A stretch of DNA of 23,676 bases from an uncultured Bacteroidia bacterium (GTDB taxonomy: Bacteria > Bacteroidota > Bacteroidia > Bacteroidales > UBA932): assembly GCA_902797895.1 (NCBI GenBank), contig CADBUS010000025.1, forward strand, positions 1-23,676, in the 5' to 3' direction. The translations under genes were made by a program, and so were the position numbers. The stretch's first letter is position 1. Each line of letters starts with the position of its first letter. Shown here one piece after another: positions 7,631-14,303 of the stretch. The notes beneath the pieces were generated by a model. The model did no database searches, was not told the origin of the DNA, and saw only the letters and a list, made by a program, of their open reading frames with translations.

Positions 7631-9751
7631 CTATCTTCTATATCCTAATTGCAAGTTAATTACGCTGTTCTTATCTACTTTGCTTCCTGCTGCGGGGTTT
7701 TGGGAAACAACTCTCCCTGCCCCTGTGAACTTTACCTTGTAGCCCAAATTCTCCAACAGAAAGAGAGCATCCTTGAGCCCCATATCCACCACACTTATAA
7801 GCGAATCTTTCTCTATGTTGTAGCTGTGCGGTCTAACTCCAAGAGAATCGCTTCCGAATGATACCCAATGGCTGCTACCTATCTGATTTACAACATCTTT
7901 AGAATTTGTGAGCGGCAGAACGGAGGCCACTACCCTTGAGGCATCTCCCATACCCTTTGAGATTACAGGATTTGAATTGCGCGCCCTCTGACTTCCGTCC
8001 AAAAGCTCGTTCCACTTAGGAGTATTGGAGTGTATAAAGCGTGCTATCTGCAAGAAAGGAGGGCCGGCCTGGCTTGCGCCGTAGAAATTGCCCGCGGTCT
8101 TGCCTGAGTAGAGTATAACTATAAGTGTATATTCCGGATTCTCAGATGGGAAGTAGCCGCAGAATGTAGCCTGATATCTTCTCATTCCGTTCTTCTCATA
8201 GCCTCCTCCGTCAAAAGCTATACGGGCTGTTCCTGTTTTGCCGCTTATGCTAAAGCTCTCTTTGTTCATCATTTTACCTGTACCGGATGTAACAACCGCT
8301 CTTAGAGCCTCTTGCGCCATCTTGGCGGTCTGCTTTGTGCATATTGCTCCGCTTATCTCCTGTGGCTTAAAACTCTTTACAACCTCTCCGTTCTTGCTAT
8401 AATCCTCTATAAAATAGGGCTTCATCATCTTTCCATCGTTGGCAATGGCATTGTAAAATGTGAGTGTATGCAGAGGAGTGAGCAGCAATCCATACCCAAA
8501 TCCCATTGAGGCAAGCAGCCCCGGAGTCCATATCTTATCGTTTGGAGAGTGTATTACGGCAGTTCCCTCTCCCTGTATATCAAGGTGAAAGCGCTCACCG
8601 AGTTTCATATTCTGCAGGCGAGTCACATACTTCTTAGGATCATCTTGATAGTGCTTTGTAACAAGTTTTGCAAAGCAGACATTTGAGGAGTGGGCAAAGG
8701 CCCCCTTTACAGTCTGCATACCAACAGCGTGGCTGTCATTTACCTTCTGCCCCTTATACTCCCAATGACCATTTCCGCCGTCAACAGGAGTATCGAGTGT
8801 AACCTTCTGATCTTCAAGCAGAGCTACAAGGCTCACCAACTTCAGAACACTACCCGGCTCGGTAGCCTGCCCAACTGCATAATTGAGAGACTCGTCAAAT
8901 CCGCCCCTGCCGTCGCTCTTTAAGTTTGATATAGCTCTGATTGCTCCGGTGCGCCTCTCCATAACAACGGCAGTAGCACCCTCAACATTGTTTCCTTTTT
9001 TTATCTGCTCCATAAGAGCCTTTTCCACAGCCTCTTGAATATCAATATCTATTGTAGTTCTAATATCGTATCCGTCTTGCGGAGCTATGTTGTTGTCTGT
9101 ATTTATAGGAATCCACTCTCCGCCGGTAAGTCTCTGTACGGTCTGTTGCCCGGGAACTCCTTTAAGGTAGTAATCCCAGCTGGCCTCAATGCCTGTTCCA
9201 ACTCCCTGGCTGTTCATAAAACCTATTGTTCTGTATGCAGTTCTACCGTATGGATTCTTGCGCCTGTACTGCTCCTCGGCAATAATTCCGCCATTGTTGG
9301 CTCCGAGCCTAAATAGCGGAAACTGCTTTATCTGAGCCAGTTCAGAGTAATCTACAAGCCTGTTTCCCAAAGCCATATACCTCTTGCCCTTATCTCTGCC
9401 CTCTGTTATCAGTTTTTTGTATTGAGCCTGGCTGCGGTCTTTGAAAAATGCGGAGAGCTCTTTGCAGAGTCCGTCTATATACTTGTTAAAAGTATCTTTC
9501 TCCTGTACGGTGCAATCTATCCTAACCTTATAGTATGGTACGCTCGAAGCGAGCAGGCGGCCGTCTTTAGCCAAAATATCTCCCCTTACTGCCGGTATCT
9601 CATTGGTTCTGAAAGCAATCTTGTCTCCAGATTTTATATCCTTCTTAAAGAATTGTACCACAGCAATCTGGGCAGCAATAATCAATCCCAGCAGCATAAG
9701 CAGCTGGTAGATTCTAACGGCCCTGCGGAATATTAACTCGTATCTCTCCAT
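7631..9751 (-). CDS. ftsI: FtsI/PBP3-type septal transpeptidase with C-terminal PASTA domain
   Basis: Class B penicillin-binding protein of 706 residues that cross-links septal peptidoglycan together with FtsW. One N-terminal membrane anchor (about 13-33) precedes the PBP dimerisation domain (RGDILAKDGRLLA, 56-68) and the transpeptidase domain with SVLK (nucleophile Ser301), SSN (Ser355/Asn357) and KTGT (505-508). A long region after about 580 leads to one PASTA domain at about 643-704, ending near the C-terminus (VVSQNPAAGSKVDKNSVI). PASTA-bearing FtsI proteins of about 700 residues are common in Bacteroidota. The gene follows ftsL by 7 bp and abuts murE. Position and domain order fit FtsI rather than an elongation PBP2. 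Confidence 0.95.
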   Translation of the reverse strand: MERYELIFRRAVRIYQLLMLLGLIIAAQIAVVQFFKKDIKSGDKIAFRTNEIPAVRGDILAKDGRLLASSVPYYKVRIDCTVQEKDTFNKYIDGLCKELSAFFKDRSQAQYKKLITEGRDKGKRYMALGNRLVDYSELAQIKQFPLFRLGANNGGIIAEEQYRRKNPYGRTAYRTIGFMNSQGVGTGIEASWDYYLKGVPGQQTVQRLTGGEWIPINTDNNIAPQDGYDIRTTIDIDIQEAVEKALMEQIKKGNNVEGATAVVMERRTGAIRAISNLKSDGRGGFDESLNYAVGQATEPGSVLKLVSLVALLEDQKVTLDTPVDGGNGHWEYKGQKVNDSHAVGMQTVKGAFAHSSNVCFAKLVTKHYQDDPKKYVTRLQNMKLGERFHLDIQGEGTAVIHSPNDKIWTPGLLASMGFGYGLLLTPLHTLTFYNAIANDGKMMKPYFIEDYSKNGEVVKSFKPQEISGAICTKQTAKMAQEALRAVVTSGTGKMMNKESFSISGKTGTARIAFDGGGYEKNGMRRYQATFCGYFPSENPEYTLIVILYSGKTAGNFYGASQAGPPFLQIARFIHSNTPKWNELLDGSQRARNSNPVISKGMGDASRVVASVLPLTNSKDVVNQIGSSHWVSFGSDSLGVRPHSYNIEKDSLISVVDMGLKDALFLLENLGYKVKFTGAGRVVSQNPAAGSKVDKNSVINLQLGYRR

Positions 9752-9758
9752 CTTATCG

Positions 9759-10094
9759 CTATGGTTGTTCAGTAAACTCCTTTACTCTAAATGCCGGCTC
9801 AACAGGCTCCTTTACTTGAGAGTTGCTCTTTATCAGCCTTGCCCTAATCTGCTCTCGACTACTCTGGGCCTGCAACTTTGCCTCCTTGCTGGTGTAGTCT
9901 GCCTTTAAGTTTTTAAGCTCGCGCTCATTGCGCCCCTTAATCTTTTGTGTATTTGTAACTCCAAGATTTATAGTAATATACAAAAGTATAAGCATAAATA
10001 TGTAGAGTATGAAAGGCCATTGGCCGGCCATCTCGCTGCTTAACCAGCCGCCACCCAACAAATCTCTCTTAACTTTAAATCCTCTCTTAGCCAT
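9759..10094 (-). CDS. ftsL: FtsL-like division protein
   Basis: Small bitopic membrane protein of 111 residues. A basic N-terminus is followed by one hydrophobic segment (about 27-47) and a charged region (about 53-90, KNLKADYTSKEAKLQAQ) with the heptad pattern of a coiled coil, ending in a polar tail. FtsL sequences are poorly conserved, so the name rests on topology, size and position between rsmH and ftsI, exactly where ftsL sits in dcw clusters. It would join the FtsQLB complex that activates FtsWI. Gaps are 11 bp from rsmH and 7 bp to ftsI. Confidence 0.85.
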   Translation of the reverse strand: MAKRGFKVKRDLLGGGWLSSEMAGQWPFILYIFMLILLYITINLGVTNTQKIKGRNERELKNLKADYTSKEAKLQAQSSREQIRARLIKSNSQVKEPVEPAFRVKEFTEQP

Positions 10095-10105
10095 ATCTTA
10101 TGCTG

Positions 10106-10963
10106 TTATACTCTCTCTGCAATGCGGAGCTTTGCGCTGCGGCTCCTTGGGTTTTGCTCCATCTCATCTTCAGATGGTTCAATAGGTCTCTTGCCAACAA
10201 TAATAAAGCTCCCCTCGTTTTTGCAATCTCTCAAAAAGTTCTTTACAATCCTGTCCTCCAATGAGTGATAGGTTATTACAGAGAGTCTGCCGCCGCTTTT
10301 CAGAACCATCTTGCACCCTGTGAGCAAATCCTGCAAGGCCCTCATCTCTCCGTTTACCTCAATCCTAAGTGCTTGAAACACTTTGCTTAGGAACTTTTTT
10401 GCACTTACAGGGTTATAGAGTTTTTTTAGTACCTGCGCCAACTCTGCAGTGCTACTTATTCCTCTTGCATTGCAAATCAGCTTTGCAACAACTGCCGCGT
10501 TTGGTAACTCCCCATACTGGCGGAAAACTCTCGCAAGCTCATCTTGGCTGTAGTTGTTTACAATATCTGCCGCTGTAAGCCGAGAAAGTTTATTCATCCT
10601 CATATCCAACTCACTATCAAACCTATAAGAGAAACCTCTCTCCGGCGTGTCAAATTGGTGAGAAGAGACTCCAAGGTCTGCAATAACTCCGCTAATCTTC
10701 CCCACTCCCAAATGTAATATGTGGTTTTCCAAGAACCTGAAATTGCTCCTTATTGTTATAACCCTCTCATCTGCAGGAGCATTGGCTATTGCATCTTCAT
10801 CTTGGTCAAATACAACCAATTTCCCCATTGCCCCCAATCTGCCAAGTATCTCTCTGCTGTGGCCGCCGCCCCCTAAGGTGGCATCTGCGTAGATGCCATC
10901 TTTGTCCTCTCCAATGTTGAGAGCATCAACACTTTCTTTGAGCAGAACGGCCTTGTGGTACAT
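10106..10963 (-). CDS. rsmH: RsmH (MraW), 16S rRNA m4C1402 methyltransferase
   Basis: SAM-dependent methyltransferase acting on the N4 of C1402 in the ribosomal decoding centre. At 285 residues it is slightly shorter than E. coli RsmH. Visible motifs: HKAVLLKESVDAL at the N-terminus, the SAM-binding DATLGGGGHSREIL (27-40), VIADLGVSSHQFD, RGFSYRFDSELDMRMN and SVITYHSLEDRIVK, with the usual ending SAKLRIAERV. Start ATG at 10963 is 12 bp after mraZ, the standard mraZ-rsmH pair. Recent work in other bacteria suggests RsmH activity interacts with MraZ regulation, but nothing in the sequence tests that here. Confidence 0.97.
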   Translation of the reverse strand: MYHKAVLLKESVDALNIGEDKDGIYADATLGGGGHSREILGRLGAMGKLVVFDQDEDAIANAPADERVITIRSNFRFLENHILHLGVGKISGVIADLGVSSHQFDTPERGFSYRFDSELDMRMNKLSRLTAADIVNNYSQDELARVFRQYGELPNAAVVAKLICNARGISSTAELAQVLKKLYNPVSAKKFLSKVFQALRIEVNGEMRALQDLLTGCKMVLKSGGRLSVITYHSLEDRIVKNFLRDCKNEGSFIIVGKRPIEPSEDEMEQNPRSRSAKLRIAERV

Positions 10964-10975
10964 CTTCTTTAGCCC

Positions 10976-11431
10976 TTATCCGAGCAGTTTCTCTGTCAAA
11001 GCAGCAAACCTCTCATCCTCCATCCTTATTCTGCCAAAGTTCTCCTTTGCCCAAACCTCAATCTTAAAATCTGTTCCGTAGAATACTATCTCCTTATCCA
11101 CACCAATTTTGGCGAGTAGCTGCTTAGGTATTATTATTCTTCCAACTTTTTGGTCTAAAGTTACCAGCGCCCTATCCATCATATACTCCCTGAACCACTC
11201 GGCATCTTCCCTCCTAAAGAGGTTAAGGCGGCTGCGGACATTGTCAGATTCTATCTCCCACTGCTGATAGGTGAACATATTGAGGCAGTTTGCGTGGAGG
11301 TCTTTCTTAATGACAAAAGATACCTCATCAACTCCAAGTTCCTTCATTACCAGCCCTTTAAATTGTGCCGGCACAACAACTCTTCCCTTGGAATCGAGCT
11401 TAGCTTCGTGTTCTCCTACAAACTTTACCAT
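10976..11431 (-). CDS. mraZ: MraZ, transcriptional regulator of the dcw cluster
   Basis: DNA-binding protein of 151 residues with two SpoVT/AbrB-like repeats: HEAKLDSKGRVVVPAQFK (8-25) and LDQKVGRIIIPKQLLAKIG in the second half, the duplicated pattern of MraZ. In E. coli and Mollicutes, MraZ forms rings and binds short tandem repeats ahead of its own gene. Here an ideal array of such repeats lies 38-64 bp upstream of the start codon (11469-11495), so autoregulation of this operon is likely. It is the first gene of the minus-strand dcw unit. Start ATG at 11431 is supported by conservation from the first residues (MVKFVGEHEAKLD). Confidence 0.97.
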   Translation of the reverse strand: MVKFVGEHEAKLDSKGRVVVPAQFKGLVMKELGVDEVSFVIKKDLHANCLNMFTYQQWEIESDNVRSRLNLFRREDAEWFREYMMDRALVTLDQKVGRIIIPKQLLAKIGVDKEIVFYGTDFKIEVWAKENFGRIRMEDERFAALTEKLLG

Positions 11432-11449
11432 ATCCGCTTGTTTCGCTTA

Positions 11450-11457
11450 CAAAAGTA
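11450..11457 (-). promoter_or_regulatory. mraZ promoter, -7 box
   Basis: TACTTTTG on the minus strand matches the Bacteroidota -7 consensus TAnnTTTG. A start of transcription a few bases downstream gives a leader of about 15 bases before the mraZ ATG at 11431. I see no clear TTG -33 element at the usual 19-21 bp; that region is filled by the MraZ repeats. Confidence 0.6.
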
Positions 11458-11468
11458 TGAAATCTTTC

Positions 11469-11500
11469 CCACTTTATTACACTTTGTTACACTTTATTAC
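11469..11500 (-). promoter_or_regulatory. MraZ operator: three 10-bp direct repeats
   Basis: On the minus strand three consecutive decamers GTAATAAAGT, GTAACAAAGT, GTAATAAAGT are followed by GGG. This gives three boxes AAAGTGT (11495-11489), AAAGTGT (11485-11479) and AAAGTGG (11475-11469), each separated by exactly three bases. It fits the AAAGTG[T/G]-N3 repeat reported for MraZ in Mollicutes, and the last box contains the TGGGA half-site known from E. coli. The array lies 11 bp upstream of the mraZ -7 box and covers the -33 region, a position suited to repression. Confidence 0.8.
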
Positions 11501-11563
11501 AGAAAAGTTATCAACAATTCCACTCGGCTAATTGTTAAAAAACCAACAACTCCCTCCATTGAT

Positions 11564-11660
11564 AGAAAAATTAAACAATTACCTGCGCAAAGGCCATTGC
11601 GGATAGTCGCCCAAGCCTCGTTCCCCTGCTCGTAGTGGCTGTGAGGGGCAATTTTTTCTT
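11564..11660. other. Unidentified GC-rich structured segment with T-rich tail
   Basis: A GC-rich block (about 11581-11649) sits in otherwise AT-rich DNA. AGAAAAATT (11564-11572) can pair with AATTTTTTCT (11650-11659), GCCA (11593-11596) with TGGC (11636-11639), and alternatively CCCCT (11623-11627) with AGGGG (11644-11648). A T-rich run follows on the plus strand (11651-11664), so the CCCCT/AGGGG hairpin resembles a weak terminator reading toward pyrE. I do not recognise it as 6S, SRP, RNase P RNA, tRNA or a familiar riboswitch. It may be a small RNA, an attenuator or just a terminator-like element. Confidence 0.4.
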
Positions 11661-11677
11661 TTTTGAGAAAAAATTTG

Positions 11678-11685
11678 TAAGTTTG
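11678..11685 (+). promoter_or_regulatory. pyrE promoter candidate, -7 box
   Basis: TAAGTTTG matches the TAnnTTTG -7 consensus of Bacteroidota promoters. It gives a leader of roughly 45 bases to the pyrE ATG at 11736. The -33 position falls in the T-rich run at 11651-11664 with no clean TTG at ideal spacing (a TTTG at 11662-11665 is too close), so the match is only partial. Confidence 0.5.
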
Positions 11686-11714
11686 TATTTAGTGCGGTTG
11701 CCGGAGGGGTTTTA

Positions 11715-11729
11715 ATGGTTAAAAAATAG
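11715..11729 (+). CDS. Four-codon upstream ORF in the pyrE leader
   Basis: ATG-GTT-AAA-AAA-TAG encodes Met-Val-Lys-Lys and stops 6 bp before the pyrE ATG. It is preceded by GGAGGGG at 11703-11709, five bases before its ATG, an unusually good Shine-Dalgarno sequence for a phylum that rarely uses them. Ribosomes ending here could re-initiate at pyrE. Equally, the G-rich stretch could be chance or could serve pyrE at long spacing. Evidence that it is translated is lacking. Confidence 0.3.
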   Translation: MVKK

Positions 11730-11735
11730 ATTATT

Positions 11736-12389
11736 ATGAGTGAGATTGAAAAGAAAATTGCAAGTCGGCTTTTGGAAGTAAAGGCTGTTAAGTTAGATGC
11801 CGAGAATCCTTTTACTTGGGCATCCGGTTGGAAATCACCAATATATTGCGATAATAGAAAACTACTTTCCTATATAGATGTGCGTAAGGAGGTTGTGGCA
11901 GCCTTTGTAGATTTGATAAATCAGAACTTTAAGGATGTTGAGGTGGTTGCAGGTGTGGCAACGGGTGCCATAGCTTGGGGCATTATGGTTGCTGAGGCTC
12001 TGAACAAACCTTTTATCTATATCCGTCCTAAACCAAAAGATCACGGCACCCAGTCTCAGATAGAGGGCAAGGTGAGTAAAGGAGAGAGAGTGCTTGTTGT
12101 TGAGGATCTTATATCAACAGGAGCCAGCAGCCTCTCCTCTTGCGATGCGCTTCATAAGGCAGGGGCTATTGTGGTTGGTATGGTGGCTATCTTCTCCTAC
12201 AACTTTACATCGTCGCGCCGCGCCTTTGAGCACGCAAATGTGGAGCTGCATACTCTTTGCAACTATGATTCCCTCTTGGAAGAGGCTGTAAAAGAGAACT
12301 ATATAGATGAGAAGCATCTTGAGGTTCTTAGAGATTGGAGGCTGAAACCCTCTGATTGGAGCGGAATAGCCAAGGATGATAAAAAGTAG
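11736..12389 (+). CDS. pyrE: PyrE, orotate phosphoribosyltransferase
   Basis: Joins orotate to PRPP to make OMP, the fifth step of de novo pyrimidine synthesis, in the cytoplasm. At 217 residues it is of normal length. FTWASGWKSPIYCDNRKLLS (26-45) is the orotate-side signature, the catalytic loop region is RPKPKDHGTQSQIEG (97-111), and VLVVEDLISTGAS (119-131) is the PRPP-binding loop. It starts the plus-strand unit that diverges from mraZ and is followed 12 bp later by a small SRPBCC-like gene. The pairing of pyrE with that gene next to the dcw cluster is, as I recall, common in Bacteroidales. Confidence 0.96.
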   Translation: MSEIEKKIASRLLEVKAVKLDAENPFTWASGWKSPIYCDNRKLLSYIDVRKEVVAAFVDLINQNFKDVEVVAGVATGAIAWGIMVAEALNKPFIYIRPKPKDHGTQSQIEGKVSKGERVLVVEDLISTGASSLSSCDALHKAGAIVVGMVAIFSYNFTSSRRAFEHANVELHTLCNYDSLLEEAVKENYIDEKHLEVLRDWRLKPSDWSGIAKDDKK

Positions 12390-12401
12390 CTTTTGCAGGT
12401 T

Positions 12402-12803
12402 ATGCTACAGACATTTGAGACAAAAGATGTGCTTATCAAACGCCCTGTGGAGATGGTCTATCTCTCCTTCTCCGATATGGAGCAGCTTATGGAGCGTTTG
12501 CCACAAGAGTATAGGGAGAAGGTTAGGGTAAACGGAGATTCCATAGAGGGTGAGTATAATGGTATGAGCCTGGGATTGAGTATAGTAGAGAAACATCCCA
12601 ACTCAAAATTGGTGCTAAAACCAACCGGAGATTTCCCTTTGGATTTCTCTCTTATTTTTGATTTTGAATCTGCTCCGGAGTACTCCACAAATCTTAAAAT
12701 CTCTTTGCAGACTCAGATGAGCTGGGTGGAGAGAGCCTTGGTGGGGGGAAAAATCCAGCAGATGTTGGATAAAATATCTGAATCTCTGAGTGCCAAGCTG
12801 TAG
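12402..12803 (+). CDS. Small SRPBCC/START-like protein of unknown function
   Basis: Cytoplasmic protein of 133 residues if started at ATG 12402; a TTG at 12393 would add three residues and is less likely. The sequence has the look of the SRPBCC (Bet v 1/START) fold: an initial strand (FETKDVLIKRPVEMVYLSFSD), a helix region with REKVRV, several beta-type segments ending with LKISLQTQMSWVERALVGGK, and a long C-terminal helix (QQMLDKISESLSAKL). This fold binds hydrophobic ligands in a cavity, but no ligand can be inferred. It lies between pyrE (12 bp) and an rRNA methyltransferase (14 bp), so it is probably co-transcribed with them. Confidence 0.75.
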   Translation: MLQTFETKDVLIKRPVEMVYLSFSDMEQLMERLPQEYREKVRVNGDSIEGEYNGMSLGLSIVEKHPNSKLVLKPTGDFPLDFSLIFDFESAPEYSTNLKISLQTQMSWVERALVGGKIQQMLDKISESLSAKL

Positions 12804-12817
12804 CCATTCGGCATATT

Positions 12818-14296
12818 ATGGATAACAGAAACTCTGCCATTGTTCTTAAAGAGGAGTTCAAGACTCTTCTTAAAAACTCTTTTGGCGCAGATATAGCCCT
12901 GCCTCTGATAGAGGTTGTTGAGGAGGGAGCGAAAGCTCCTGTGTGTGTGCGTTTGAACAATAACAAACTCCCTTTTGCGGAGGAGAGCGGTTTGGAGATA
13001 GGTAGGCAGGTTGCCTGGAGCAAAGGCACTTACTATGTTGAGGGCGGCAAAGTAAGCGGCAATGGGCAGCTCCCCTCTTTTACTTTAGATCCGCTTTTTC
13101 ACGCAGGGTTGTACTATGTGCAGGATGCTTCAAGTACATACTTATCAATAGCGGCTCCTGTGGTTTCCGAGCTTTTGGATGATTTTGATGGCTGTGGCCA
13201 AGCGCCTTGTATATTAGATCTTTGCGCAGCCCCTGGCGGCAAAAGTACTCATCTGCTCTCCCTCTTTCCCAACAGCATATTGCTCTCGAACGAGGCTATT
13301 CCAAAGAGGGTTATGCCGCTTTGCGACAACATTGCCAAGTGGGGCAATTCCAATGTAATTGTAACCAATTCAGATGCTGCATCGCTTGGCCGTAGCGGAC
13401 TCTCCTGCCGGCTTATAGTTGCAGATGTTCCCTGTTCAGGAGAGGGTATGTTGCGCAAGAGCGAGGAGGCTCTCAAACAGTGGAGTCCAAATCTGGTTGC
13501 CGAGTGTGCCGCTTTGCAGCGGCAGATAGTTTCAGATATATGGCCGGCTCTTGAGGATGGCGGTGTAATGCTCTATTCTACTTGCACTTACAATCATATC
13601 GAAAATTCAGATAATGTGGCCTTTATATGCAAAGAGCTTGGGGCGGAGGAGATAGTTTTGGATAGCGAGTATCTGAAAAGAGAGTACAATATTTTGCGCG
13701 TAGAACACGGATATCAATTTTTGCCATCGTTGCTTGAGGGAGAGGGGCAGTTCTTCTCCATATTGAGGAAAAAGGGCGGAGCTTGCTTGGGTGCATCCAG
13801 GGGGGGAGCAAATAGGCGGGCGGCAAAGAATACAGATATTAAAAACTATTCTAATTTCTCTGATTTACAGCTTTTTAATAAAGGAAGTGCAGAGCTTTTT
13901 GCATTGCCGGCCCATCTTGGCGAGCCTATGCTTAAACTCTATGCTCTATTGGCGGCCAAAGGCATTACGGCAAAAATGTTTGGAACGGCAGTAGGGGAAA
14001 TTAAGGGGAGCAAGATTATTCCGGCGGCAGATTTTGCTCTCTCCGCCACTTTGGCAAAAGAGCTGAAAGACTCAGGAAATTTCTCTCTAAAAGGGCTCTC
14101 TTTTGCAACATACAGCCTTGATTATAAGTGCGCTATAGATTATCTTGCAAAAGAAAAAATAACCCTGAGCTTGGCGCCACAGGGTTATCTTTTGTTTAAG
14201 TACAAAAATTTGGGTTTAGGTTTTGCCAACAATGTAGGCAACCGAATAAACAATCTGTATCCCAATCAGAGGCGTATCCGCACCCTCTTGAGATAG
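12818..14296 (+). CDS. RsmF-type rRNA (cytosine-C5-)methyltransferase
   Basis: SAM-dependent RNA m5C methyltransferase of the NOL1/NOP2/Sun family, 492 residues. The N-terminal region (VCVRLNNNKL, DPLFHAGLYYVQDASS) leads into the Rossmann domain: SAM loop DLCAAPGGKSTHLL (134-147), DVPCSGEGMLRK with Cys206, and MLYSTCTYNHIEN with Cys256; the two cysteines are the catalytic pair. After about residue 320 there is an extra C-terminal part of about 170 residues, as in RsmF (YebU), which methylates C1407 of 16S rRNA; RsmB lacks this arrangement. The exact target base is inferred from similarity. It ends only 7 bp from the convergent peptidase gene. Confidence 0.85.
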   Translation: MDNRNSAIVLKEEFKTLLKNSFGADIALPLIEVVEEGAKAPVCVRLNNNKLPFAEESGLEIGRQVAWSKGTYYVEGGKVSGNGQLPSFTLDPLFHAGLYYVQDASSTYLSIAAPVVSELLDDFDGCGQAPCILDLCAAPGGKSTHLLSLFPNSILLSNEAIPKRVMPLCDNIAKWGNSNVIVTNSDAASLGRSGLSCRLIVADVPCSGEGMLRKSEEALKQWSPNLVAECAALQRQIVSDIWPALEDGGVMLYSTCTYNHIENSDNVAFICKELGAEEIVLDSEYLKREYNILRVEHGYQFLPSLLEGEGQFFSILRKKGGACLGASRGGANRRAAKNTDIKNYSNFSDLQLFNKGSAELFALPAHLGEPMLKLYALLAAKGITAKMFGTAVGEIKGSKIIPAADFALSATLAKELKDSGNFSLKGLSFATYSLDYKCAIDYLAKEKITLSLAPQGYLLFKYKNLGLGFANNVGNRINNLYPNQRRIRTLLR

Positions 14297-14303
14297 TTGC
14301 TCT

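Larger units (their letters stand above)
11432..11735. other. Divergent control region between mraZ and pyrE
   Basis: This 304-bp stretch has no credible protein gene except a four-codon mini-ORF. From the mraZ side it holds the mraZ -7 box (11450-11457), three MraZ-type repeats (11469-11500), a near-match to a DnaA box (TTATCAACA, 11508-11516), an AT-rich stretch, a GC-rich segment with inverted repeats (about 11581-11649) followed by a T-rich run, a pyrE -7 box (11678-11685), and an SD-like GGAGGGG before the mini-ORF at 11715-11729. Each is described in its own entry or finding. Confidence 0.85.

Noticed and set aside
11294..11635. Plus-strand open frame from within mraZ into the intergenic region
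   Set aside because: Overlaps mraZ, its promoter and the MraZ repeats in antisense, and has no protein-like features.
11581..11649. Known RNA family (6S, SRP RNA, RNase P RNA, tRNA, cobalamin riboswitch) in the GC-rich intergenic block
   Set aside because: None of the signature sequences of these RNAs is present and the segment is too short for 6S or RNase P; kept only as an unidentified element.
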